Shown: one piece after another, positions 41,279 to 49,072 of the stretch
How the letters are laid out: each line of letters opens with the position of its first letter
Numbering within the stretch: position 1 is the stretch's first letter
DNA from: Treponema sp.
GTDB lineage: Bacteria; Spirochaetota; Spirochaetia; Treponematales; Breznakiellaceae
Reading direction: 5' to 3'
NCBI GenBank assembly: GCA_009781475.1
Contig: WQYB01000011.1
Span: 1 to 51,439, forward strand
Length of the DNA: 51,439 nt
Program-made: the position numbers and the translations under genes
The notes under the pieces: generated by a model
Told to the model about the DNA's origin: nothing
What the model saw: only the letters and a program-made list of their open reading frames with translations
The model's database searches: none

Positions 41279-42061
41279 TTAATGAAATACTTTTCTAAAG
41301 TTTAATTCAATTTGTTTTTCTAGTTCATCTTTTGTAATAATATTTCCTACTGTACTTCGCAATGCTGCCGCAGTTTCAAGTATTAACGGAAGGTCACTCC
41401 AGCTTGAAAATTGTTTTCCCCGCTGCGGCTGGTATGGAGCGTCTGTCTCTGTAAGGAGTCTGTCTGCCGGAAGTAATGAACAGCTTCGTATTGCTTGTTT
41501 GTGATTAAGTTTTATTGTATTACCGAATGAAAAATAGGCATTTACACCGCAGTTAAGAAGTGAAGCAGCTTCTTCATAAGTACCTGACCATGAATGAAAG
41601 ATAACAGACTTGCATTTGGATAAAAATTTTGACAGCTTAAATATTTTAAACATTGCCTTGCGTACATGAAGTACAATGGGAAGATCATATTGCAAAGCTA
41701 TTTCCAATTGAGATGCGAAAATCTTATCTTGATATGATTCTGTCTCTTTATATAAATCGTTAAATAAATCAAAACCGCATTCGCCGATTGCAGATATTTT
41801 TTTATCTTTTGCAAGATTGTTTATTATTTGCAGATGTTCATTTAGTTTTTTTTCTATTTGCAGCTCATTGTTTTTTATGTACATGGCAGGCAGCTGCGGG
41901 TGAATGGCGAAACAGGGAATAAATGAATCATTAATATATTCAAGTTCTTCAATGAAACAAGAGCTTGCTGCGGCTAATACTCCAAGGCGTTTTCGCTCTT
42001 CATCGTATTCTTTAAAAACTTCTGCAAGATCATAAGGGTGGCAGTGGCAGTCAGTATACAT
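41279..42061 (-). CDS. TatD-family metal-dependent hydrolase
   Basis: 260 residues of the TatD DNase family. It has metal ligands in MYTDCHCHPYDL, the second site in CFAIHPQLP, IGECGFDLFND with the bridging Glu, VLHVRKAM, VIFHSWSGTYEEA, and LLTETDAPYQPQRG. The start shares one base with the capA-type stop (TAATG). This makes it the last gene of the prfA-prmC-capA-tatD group. Confidence 0.9.
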   Translation of the reverse strand: MYTDCHCHPYDLAEVFKEYDEERKRLGVLAAASSCFIEELEYINDSFIPCFAIHPQLPAMYIKNNELQIEKKLNEHLQIINNLAKDKKISAIGECGFDLFNDLYKETESYQDKIFASQLEIALQYDLPIVLHVRKAMFKIFKLSKFLSKCKSVIFHSWSGTYEEAASLLNCGVNAYFSFGNTIKLNHKQAIRSCSLLPADRLLTETDAPYQPQRGKQFSSWSDLPLILETAAALRSTVGNIITKDELEKQIELNFRKVFH

Positions 42062-43209
42062 TATTTTAAAAAAGGATTGTACATTATAATTCTTGTGTTT
42101 AACCTTTCCATTACTGTATAAAGAAAGTCCATCGTAAGACGGCTGCCTGCACTTCTCAAACCGTGTGTTTCCAAAAGTTCATCGGTATACATATATAAAG
42201 GATATAATTTCGTATTTCTAAAACCGCTTTCGTAGTGAGTTACTACCGGAATCATTCCGATGTCAGAAATGGAAAGTTCAAAAGGATAATAAGCGCTTTT
42301 TGTAAAAGTTAAAACCATCAATCCGCCGATGACTCTTTCTCTTTCTCTTTGGTTTGAAGCGAAATTACCAAGTGAAAAAAAACATAATGTTTTTCTTCCG
42401 TCAGGCAAAGTAATGGTTTCTACCCGCTGGAGTACATGAGGGTGATGTCCGATAATCAAATCTACATTATGCTCAGCCATAAATTGTGCAAGGCTTGTTT
42501 GATCCCTGTCTGGCTGCAGAAGATATTCGCCTCCCCAATGCACCGAAACAATTAAAAAATCGCATAACGGACGCAGGGCATTAATTTCCAAAGCCATTTT
42601 TTCCCTGTCTATAACAGAAACAAGATTTGGATTATCTCTTGGTAAAGGAATCCCGTTTAAACCGTATGTATATGATAAAAACCCCAGTTTTATATTATTT
42701 TTTTCTACTATACGTGCGCTTTCACCTTCTTTACGTGCGCCTATAACTGTAAACTCTTCTATCGTATCCAATAAATCAAGTGTAGCGTATAATCCGTTTC
42801 TTCCTTTATCCATTGCATGGTTATTTGCAATATTAACAATGTCAAAACCAGTGTCAGCGAGTGTTCTAGCTAATGATTGAGGTGTATTAAAAAGCGGGTA
42901 ACCCGAATAACCAAAACTAGTCCCTGCCATAACTGTTTCTTGATTGATAAATGCAAGGTCGGCGTTCGTAATAATACTTTTTACTTCTGTATAAATTGGA
43001 GAAAAATCATGGGTTCCGTTTATAAAAAAATTATTTATTATCGTATCATGAAAAAGATTATCACCTGCTGCAACAAAAGTGACAGTATAATCCGGCAGAA
43101 CTTCTTCTGTTATTTCTAATCCGGGTTCAGTTTCCGGTATTAATGGTTTTGGATCACAAGAATAAAATATAAATGTAATTAATAATAAAATAAAGAATTT
43201 ATTTTTCAA
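42061..43209 (-). CDS. CapA-family lipoprotein (poly-gamma-glutamate capsule type)
   Basis: 382 residues. The signal peptide KNKFFILLLITFIFYSC ends in a lipobox-like FYSC. The metallophosphatase-like CapA domain has TFVAAGDNLFHDTIINNF, DLAFINQETVMAG, FDIVNIANNHAMDKGRNG, VSVHWGGEYL and IIGHHPHVLQRVE. The start is TTG at 43209, behind GGAGGC, overlapping prmC by 11 bases. No capB or capC homologues are nearby, so capsule synthesis should not be assumed. Confidence 0.88.
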   Translation of the reverse strand: MKNKFFILLLITFIFYSCDPKPLIPETEPGLEITEEVLPDYTVTFVAAGDNLFHDTIINNFFINGTHDFSPIYTEVKSIITNADLAFINQETVMAGTSFGYSGYPLFNTPQSLARTLADTGFDIVNIANNHAMDKGRNGLYATLDLLDTIEEFTVIGARKEGESARIVEKNNIKLGFLSYTYGLNGIPLPRDNPNLVSVIDREKMALEINALRPLCDFLIVSVHWGGEYLLQPDRDQTSLAQFMAEHNVDLIIGHHPHVLQRVETITLPDGRKTLCFFSLGNFASNQRERERVIGGLMVLTFTKSAYYPFELSISDIGMIPVVTHYESGFRNTKLYPLYMYTDELLETHGLRSAGSRLTMDFLYTVMERLNTRIIMYNPFLK

Positions 43210-44095
43210 GTTTGCCTCCTATAACTCTTTGTGATCCTGAAAGATCATTATATAATTTTATATCATTAAAACCATTTTTTTCAAGTAATATGGCTATACT
43301 TTCCATTTGATCCGGTGAGGCTTCCAGCAAAAGGAAACCTCCTTTTTGCAAGTTTTCGGGAGCTTCATCTATAATCCGCCTTATGATCTCCAAGCCGTCT
43401 TCTCCTCCGTCAAGAGCAAGATGCGGTTCATTTTGTACTTCAGCTGATAATGTTTGTATATCGCCGGAAGGAATGTACGGCGGATTGGAAACGATAAGAG
43501 AGAATTTGTGCGAAGAATTTTCACCGTTTCGCGGAGTATGGAGGGTAGTATTGAGAAGAGCATTAAATAAATTTCCTTGATAGAAGTGAATTTTGTTATA
43601 ACCAAGAAGATTATCTGCGTTTTGTTTCGCTACTTCAAGTGCGTCAGCGCAAATATCTGCAGCATATATTTCAAGCTCCGGTATTTCGTTTTTTAACGCT
43701 ATGGCAATTGCTCCGCTGCCGGTACACAGATCCAAAACATTTATTTGTGTTTCGTTTTTATCAAGTTTGCTTATTATTTCTATAACTGCTTCTACAAGCG
43801 TTTCTGTATCCGGTCTTGGAACCAATACGGATTTATTTACAATAAAATCAAGATCCCTGAATTCCTTTTTACCGGTTATATAAGCAACACATTCACCGCT
43901 GCATCTTCTTTCGATAAGTTCACAAAATAAAGCGCAGTTTTTTTCTGATAATCTTTCATTTCCTGCGGCAATCAGCGAGGTGCGGCTTATTTTTAAAATA
44001 TGTGCAAGTAAAAGAGAAGCATCAAGACCCGGTGTTTTAATACCGGCAAATTTTAAATCGGCGCTTCCCTGAGCGATTGCCTCGCGTATCAGCAT
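43199..44095 (-). CDS. prmC: Release-factor glutamine methyltransferase
   Basis: PrmC methylates the GGQ glutamine of release factors. Its 298 residues include the N-terminal helical domain, VLVPRPDTETLVEAVIEII, the SAM site VLDLCTGSGAIAIALKNEI, and the catalytic IVSNPPYIPSGD. Between the SAM region and NPPY there is a loop of about 17 residues (LNTTLHTPRNGENSSHK) where typical PrmC has about four. It follows prfA by six bases, so enzyme and substrate are co-encoded. Confidence 0.95.
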   Translation of the reverse strand: MLIREAIAQGSADLKFAGIKTPGLDASLLLAHILKISRTSLIAAGNERLSEKNCALFCELIERRCSGECVAYITGKKEFRDLDFIVNKSVLVPRPDTETLVEAVIEIISKLDKNETQINVLDLCTGSGAIAIALKNEIPELEIYAADICADALEVAKQNADNLLGYNKIHFYQGNLFNALLNTTLHTPRNGENSSHKFSLIVSNPPYIPSGDIQTLSAEVQNEPHLALDGGEDGLEIIRRIIDEAPENLQKGGFLLLEASPDQMESIAILLEKNGFNDIKLYNDLSGSQRVIGGKLEK

Positions 44096-44101
44096 GGCAT
44101 T

Positions 44102-45208
44102 TTAAGATTCATCGCTATCGTCAAAAGATTCATTTGACATTCCCGCAGAGCTTTGAAGTAATTCTTCTTTTGCCGAAAGTTTGAGCGCATCAAATAACTC
44201 TGCTGCTTCGCCTTGCATTATAAGTTCCAGTTTATATAATGTCAGGTTTATCCGGTGATCTGTTAAACGGTTTTGGGGAAAGTTATATGTTCTGATTCTT
44301 TGAGAACGATCCCCTGAACCTACCTGGCTCTTTCTAGCTTCGGCTCTTTGCGCTGCCGCTTTTGCCGCTTCCGCTTCATAAATACGCGCTCTAAGTATCC
44401 GCATTGCCTTGGCTTTATTTTTAATCTGGCTCTTTTCGTCCTGACAATGTACAGTAATCCCTGTAGGCAGATGTGTTATGCGCACAGCAGAGTCAGTGGT
44501 GTTAACAGATTGTCCGCCCGGACCTCCTGCACGCATTACATCGATGCGAAGATCGTCCTGTTTTATATCAATTTCTGTTTCGTCAGCTTCCGGCAAGACT
44601 GCAACCGTTACTGCCGATGTATGAATTCGTCCTGAGGCTTCAGTTTCCGGAACTCTTTGCACTCTGTGAACTCCTGATTCATATCGAAGGTTTTCGTAAA
44701 CATTACTGCCGCTTATCGAAAAAACTATTTCTTTTATACCGCCAAGCTCGGTATCGTTGGAATTCATTATTTCAAATTTCCAGCCTTTATTTTCGGCAAA
44801 ACGGGAATACATACGATAAAGGTCAGATGCAAAAAGCGCAGCTTCTTCACCGCCTGTTCCCGCCCTTATTTCCATTATTATATTTTTTTCATCCAGCGGA
44901 TCTTTTGGGATAAGTAAAATCTTTAATTTTTCTTTTTGGCTTTCAAGTTTATTTTCAAGTTCTTTTAATTCTTCACGCGCAAGTTCCTTCATTTCCTGGT
45001 CTTTTTCATCATGAATGAGCGTTTTTGCCCCGTCTGTCTGTTTTTCAAGTTCTTCAATGTTTTTATGCGCTTGTGCAATTTCAGATAAATGGGAATGTTC
45101 TTTCATTACGCTTCGGTATTTATTTTGATCTTTTACCAATAACGGGTCTTGAATCAGATCGTTTAATTCTTCGTATCTTTTAAGCATGGAAATCAGCCGT
45201 TCATTCAT
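44102..45208 (-). CDS. prfA: Peptide chain release factor 1
   Basis: RF1 terminates translation at UAA/UAG. It has 368 residues from ATG 45208 ([20 protein letters not shown]). It contains [40 protein letters not shown], the catalytic [19 protein letters not shown], and [24 protein letters not shown] two codons earlier is in frame. There is no Shine-Dalgarno sequence. TTGATA, 17 bp, TATTGT and six bases precede the ATG, hinting at another leaderless start. prmC follows. Confidence 0.96.
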   Translation of the reverse strand: MNERLISMLKRYEELNDLIQDPLLVKDQNKYRSVMKEHSHLSEIAQAHKNIEELEKQTDGAKTLIHDEKDQEMKELAREELKELENKLESQKEKLKILLIPKDPLDEKNIIMEIRAGTGGEEAALFASDLYRMYSRFAENKGWKFEIMNSNDTELGGIKEIVFSISGSNVYENLRYESGVHRVQRVPETEASGRIHTSAVTVAVLPEADETEIDIKQDDLRIDVMRAGGPGGQSVNTTDSAVRITHLPTGITVHCQDEKSQIKNKAKAMRILRARIYEAEAAKAAAQRAEARKSQVGSGDRSQRIRTYNFPQNRLTDHRINLTLYKLELIMQGEAAELFDALKLSAKEELLQSSAGMSNESFDDSDES

Positions 45209-45247
45209 TTTCAAACAATAACAGAAAAAACAGCTTTTATCAATAAC

Positions 45248-45277
45248 TTGGCATAATTTGCATTAATCTGTTATAAT
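45248..45277 (+). promoter_or_regulatory. Promoter of the 45293 envelope operon
   Basis: TTGGCA (45248-45253), 18-bp spacer, TATAAT (45272-45277). GAGGGGA and the TTG start at 45293 follow. This promoter gives a short leader with a normal ribosome-binding site, unlike the leaderless ones. Confidence 0.6.
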
Positions 45278-45292
45278 ATTGATGAGGGGAAA

Positions 45293-45676
45293 TTGGAAAA
45301 ATTCATTCACTTTATTCAGGATTTTTTTCATAAATTGACTGCCGTGCAGAAACGGCAGCTCGCCGTTATTTGTACTGTTGTGTTTGCGGCTCTTCTTACA
45401 TTCTCTGTAATACTGTCAATAGGAAATAACCAAAAAAAAGAAATTAATGAACAGCCCGGAAGAATGACAATATTTGTACCGATCCCCGCAGGAGAGCTGT
45501 TCCTGCCTGATGAACCTGACTATTTACCGGGTGTACTTTTGGAAAGAGAGCGGAGGACAAGCTGGAATGAACAGGATGCTTTAGAGCATTGGCAGGATCC
45601 GCTGCGTTTCGGCGAGGAACAATGGCGTGAAAAAGTAGAAGCTGCTATTGATACGTTTTTGGAGCGTGTTCCATGA
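45293..45676 (+). CDS. Small single-pass membrane protein
   Basis: 127 residues with TTG start behind GAGGGGA. A basic cytoplasmic N-terminus leads to one membrane helix (LAVICTVVFAALLTFSVILS) and a periplasmic domain of about 75 residues (RMTIFVPIPAGELFLPDEPD, ending REKVEAAIDTFLERVP). I do not recognise the family. It overlaps the next lipoprotein gene by four bases (ATGA), so the two likely act together in the envelope. Confidence 0.75.
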   Translation: MEKFIHFIQDFFHKLTAVQKRQLAVICTVVFAALLTFSVILSIGNNQKKEINEQPGRMTIFVPIPAGELFLPDEPDYLPGVLLERERRTSWNEQDALEHWQDPLRFGEEQWREKVEAAIDTFLERVP

Positions 45677-47289
45677 AGTATTTAATTTTTTCTTTGTTTT
45701 TATTTTCTGTATTAACAGTATTTTCATGCCGCGGAACACCAAGAAATGCAAAAACTGATTTTAACAATCTTGATGAAGCTGAGAAAACAATTGAACTTTC
45801 TGATTCTCAGTTTGATGAACAAATAGATGAATTTATTTTAGAGATAAATGAAACAGAAATGATTGAATTAACACAGGAGAATTATGAGCCGGCAGATGAA
45901 TCTGAATATATAGAACAAAACTTATCTGAATTAGAACAGCAATTGATGGATTTAGAAAGGCTTTTAGCTGATAGAGGACAGCGTTTGAATGAACTGGAAC
46001 AGCGATTAATTGATAGCGGCGAAAGATTAAATGAAAATAATTTTGAGGACGAAACGGAAATAGTAATAACGATTGAAGAGCCGCCGGCAGAACCTGTGAC
46101 TACACAGCCGCTGCAAACGCAGCAGCCGCAAGCTGTTACTCAATCACCGCCTCCTTCACCGCCGCAAACACCACCACAAGCTGTTACTCAATCGCCGCCT
46201 CCTTCACCGCAAGTACAAACACCTCCTCCGGTTCAAGCGACTCCGCCTCCAGCGCCGGTACAGACTCCGCCGGCTCAAACAGCAGTACCGGTGTTACCTG
46301 TTGAAGCTGTCGAAGAAACACAAAATATTCGCAGTGAACCGTTTCCTAATTTACCATCTGCTCCTGCTGCCAGAATTGAGCCGTTAACTGCTCAAGATGA
46401 TGTTATTTTTTCCAGGATCGTAAGAGCTACTGTAGGACAAACATTGGAAATTCCTTTTCGCGGAAGCGGTTGGGTTTACTTGGGAGAACTCGCTTCCAGA
46501 CGTGGCATTGTTTATAATTCAAGGCGAAATGATTCTGACGGACAGAGTTTTATTTTTACTTTGGAAGAAGCCGGAACTTATGCGTTAAAGTTTTACAGGC
46601 AGGATTTTATAAGAGATTATATTTTAAACGATCATGTTCAGGTAATTGTAGGAGAAGCGCCTTCTGCTACCACCGGCTGGTTTAATCCTCCTGTTGATCG
46701 CGGAAGGGTAGTAGCTCAGCCGCGATGGCCTACTGCTGCAGAAGAAGCGTTATTACAAAGCGGTTCAAGATTAAATACAGAACCTGTTGTTTCAGGAATT
46801 CAAGTTGAACCGCCTTTGGCGCAAAATAATGAATCACCGCAGCCTTCTGCGTCTCAACCTCCTGCTTCTGTAACCGGCATACAAGGCGCGCAAAATAATG
46901 CGCAAACAGCAACAGACGCTTCTGCTGTTGTATCGCAAAATCAAATACCTGCATCACCGGCTGCAGCAGCTATTCAAGATGAAACTCCAATTGTGCAAAG
47001 ATTAACACCGGAACAATATTTACAAAGAGCTCAAAGTTCATTTGACGCTGGTAATGTCACCTCTGCAATAACGTTACTCGATCAATTTATGGAACAATAT
47101 CCTGGCGGCAGTGACGAAGCCTTCTGGTTATTAGGGCAATTTTACGAAGCTAATAGTCCTAACAGAAACATACTTCTTTCTCTCGATTACTACCGCCGTC
47201 TTATTAATGAATATCCTCAAAGCAGACGTTTTGAAGAAGCCCGCAGAAGAATCGCATACATCGAAAGATTTTATATAAATATCAGGTAG
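45673..47289 (+). CDS. Lipoprotein with coiled coil, Pro-rich region and TPR-like C-terminus
   Basis: 538 residues. Signal peptide with lipobox FSC, then an acidic region and a coiled coil at ~90-120 (LEQQLMDLERLLADRGQRLN and an RLNELEQRLIDSGERLNE-like repeat). A Pro/Gln-rich linker at ~140-210 repeats TQSPPPSPPQ. A folded domain at ~240-330 (TVGQTLEIPFRGSGWVYLG) is followed by a low-complexity spacer and two TPR/YbgF-type units (PEQYLQRAQSSFDAGNVTSA, LSLDYYRRLINEYPQSRRF). It may span periplasm to peptidoglycan, like CpoB/YbgF or BamD-type proteins. Confidence 0.82.
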   Translation: MKYLIFSLFLFSVLTVFSCRGTPRNAKTDFNNLDEAEKTIELSDSQFDEQIDEFILEINETEMIELTQENYEPADESEYIEQNLSELEQQLMDLERLLADRGQRLNELEQRLIDSGERLNENNFEDETEIVITIEEPPAEPVTTQPLQTQQPQAVTQSPPPSPPQTPPQAVTQSPPPSPQVQTPPPVQATPPPAPVQTPPAQTAVPVLPVEAVEETQNIRSEPFPNLPSAPAARIEPLTAQDDVIFSRIVRATVGQTLEIPFRGSGWVYLGELASRRGIVYNSRRNDSDGQSFIFTLEEAGTYALKFYRQDFIRDYILNDHVQVIVGEAPSATTGWFNPPVDRGRVVAQPRWPTAAEEALLQSGSRLNTEPVVSGIQVEPPLAQNNESPQPSASQPPASVTGIQGAQNNAQTATDASAVVSQNQIPASPAAAAIQDETPIVQRLTPEQYLQRAQSSFDAGNVTSAITLLDQFMEQYPGGSDEAFWLLGQFYEANSPNRNILLSLDYYRRLINEYPQSRRFEEARRRIAYIERFYINIR

Positions 47290-47290
47290 A

Positions 47291-47590
47291 TTACAATTCT
47301 TTTAATTTTTTAGATATTATTTTCTCAAAATCTAGTAATACAGATTTGTGAAGTTTTTTTATAGAATCACCCGGTAATGGCTTCACAGAAAAAAGATCTG
47401 TTGTATCAAATTCTAAAGCTTCTGCTAACCGTTCAAGCATCTCTACAGACGGAAATTTTTTTTCTAGTTCAATCATTGCGATATATGTTGTAGCGGTATT
47501 CATTTTTTCTGCAAGCTTTGCTTGAGATAAACCGAGCGAATTTCTTCTTTTTTTCATGTTTAAAGCAAGTACTTGTCTTAAATTGGTCAT
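47291..47590 (-). CDS. XRE-family regulator of the gtr operon
   Basis: 99 residues. The helix-turn-helix is at ~8-62 (MKKRRNSLGLSQAKLAEKMN, ATTYIAMIELEKKFPSVEML), followed by a short C-terminal tail. GGAAGG precedes the ATG. It is divergent from the gtrB gene, and the 121-bp intergenic region carries two ACCTNTTAGGT operator-like repeats flanking a strong promoter. Repression of both directions is the likely mode. Confidence 0.88.
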   Translation of the reverse strand: MTNLRQVLALNMKKRRNSLGLSQAKLAEKMNTATTYIAMIELEKKFPSVEMLERLAEALEFDTTDLFSVKPLPGDSIKKLHKSVLLDFEKIISKKLKEL

Positions 47591-47624
47591 TTCTTACCTT
47601 CCAGTTGATAAATTAATATTATTG

Positions 47625-47685
47625 ACCTTTTAGGTATTGACAATTATCTAATTGATGAAGTATTATACATATTGACCTATTAGGT
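47625..47685. promoter_or_regulatory. gtr promoter flanked by two operators
   Basis: ACCTTTTAGGT (47625-47635) and ACCTATTAGGT (47675-47685) are 50 bp apart; the second is a perfect inverted repeat around one base. Between them lie TTGACA (47637-47642), an 18-bp spacer and TATTAT (47661-47666). The transcription start would fall at the second operator. Confidence 0.7.
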
Positions 47686-47711
47686 AATTTTATTGAATCT
47701 GGAGATTATTT

Positions 47712-48641
47712 TTGAATAAAATTGAAATTTCATTGGTTGTTCCATGTTTTAATGAAGAAGAATCGATTTTGGTATTCTATAAAGATGCAGTTAAAATTTG
47801 TGAATCTCTTAATAACCAGTTTGAAATAATTTTTGTAGATGATGGTTCAAAAGATAATACTCTTAATATTATCCAGAATCTTGCTGATTCAAATAATAGC
47901 ATTCATTATATTTCTTTTTCAAGAAATTTCGGAAAGGAAGCAGCAATGCTTGCCGGATTACAAGCAGCACAAGGCGATTACATTGTAACTATAGATGTTG
48001 ACGGACAGGATCCGCCGTCTCTTATTCCTGATATGCTGGAAGCAGTTACTTCAGGCGAATATGATTGCGCTGCAACAAGGCGTGTAGATCGCAAAGGCGA
48101 ACCCCCTATCCGTTCTTTTTTTGCCCGTCTTTTTTATTCACTTATGAAAAAAGTTACTGATATAGAAATCGTCAGCGGAGCAAGGGATTTCAGGTTAATG
48201 AACAGAAAATACCTTGATGCTCTTTTATTATTACAGGAACGTAACAGGTTTTCTAAAGGATTATTTCCGTGGATTGGTTTTAAAATAAAATATTATGAAT
48301 ATGAAAACATTGAAAGAATAAAAGGAAATACAAAGTGGTCTTTTTGGAAATTATTTCTGTATTCACTTGATGGATTATTTGCTTTTTCATCAAAACCTCT
48401 TGCTATTGCATCTGTATTTGGTGTTTTTCTTTTTATTACCGCTATTGTGTTTATAATTTTTATTATTATTAGACGAATAGTATGGGGAGATCCTGTTGAT
48501 GGTTGGGCTTCTACTGTTTGTATAATACTTTTTTGTTCAGGAATCCAGTTGTTTTCGATTGGAATTTTAGGGCAATATATAGCAAAGATACATTCTGAAG
48601 TAAAGCAGCGACCCCAGTATATAATTAGAGAAGCTAAATGA
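47712..48641 (+). CDS. gtrB: Family 2 glycosyltransferase, GtrB/DPM1 type
   Basis: 309 residues. The catalytic GT2 domain covers residues 1-220 (SLVVPCFNEEESI, IIFVDDGSKDNT, GDYIVTIDVDGQDPPSLIPD with DxD-type Asp residues, VSGARDFRLMNRK). Two C-terminal membrane helices follow. Such enzymes load glucose or another sugar onto undecaprenyl phosphate. The start is TTG at 47712 behind GGAG. It overlaps gtrA by four bases (ATGA) and heads an XRE-regulated operon. Confidence 0.93.
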   Translation: MNKIEISLVVPCFNEEESILVFYKDAVKICESLNNQFEIIFVDDGSKDNTLNIIQNLADSNNSIHYISFSRNFGKEAAMLAGLQAAQGDYIVTIDVDGQDPPSLIPDMLEAVTSGEYDCAATRRVDRKGEPPIRSFFARLFYSLMKKVTDIEIVSGARDFRLMNRKYLDALLLLQERNRFSKGLFPWIGFKIKYYEYENIERIKGNTKWSFWKLFLYSLDGLFAFSSKPLAIASVFGVFLFITAIVFIIFIIIRRIVWGDPVDGWASTVCIILFCSGIQLFSIGILGQYIAKIHSEVKQRPQYIIREAK

Positions 48642-49072
48642 AATTACAATTATTTTTTGATAAAAGGTTTTTTAGATTTATACTTGTTGGAATTATTAAT
48701 ACGCTTACAGGTTCTTTTATTATGTTTATGCTTTATAACGCAGCGAATTTAAGCTACTGGTTTTCTTCAGCTTGTAATTATGTTTTTACCAGTATTTTAA
48801 GCTTTTTCTTAAATAAATATTTTACTTTTAGTGTAAAACACTGGTCGGTTTTTATGGTATTTGCTTTTGTTATAACTATTGCAATTTCATATTTGATGGC
48901 TTACAGTATTTCAAAACCTGTTATGAATTTCTTGTTAAGCGGATACTCAGTAAAAATTCGTGAAAATATTGCTTTATTTACAGGGATGTGTTTTTTTACC
49001 GTGATAAATTATTTTGGGCAGAGATTTATTGTATTTAAAAAAGAGGAAAAAAATGACAGCGAAAATATATGA
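48638..49072 (+). CDS. gtrA: GtrA-family lipid-linked sugar flippase
   Basis: 144 residues and four membrane helices. FFRFILVGIINTLTGSFIMF at the N-terminus and ACNYVFTSILSFFLNKYFTF are the conserved GtrA features. The C-terminus is TVINYFGQRFIVFKK. The family is thought to flip undecaprenyl-phosphate-linked sugar to the periplasm. It lies between gtrB (4-base overlap) and the DUF6311 protein (20-base overlap). Confidence 0.93.
   Translation: MKLQLFFDKRFFRFILVGIINTLTGSFIMFMLYNAANLSYWFSSACNYVFTSILSFFLNKYFTFSVKHWSVFMVFAFVITIAISYLMAYSISKPVMNFLLSGYSVKIRENIALFTGMCFFTVINYFGQRFIVFKKEEKNDSENI

Noticed and set aside
42061-43209. Poly-gamma-glutamate capsule locus
   Set aside because: Only a CapA-family protein is present. 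Without capB, capC or capE nearby, a capsule claim is not supported.
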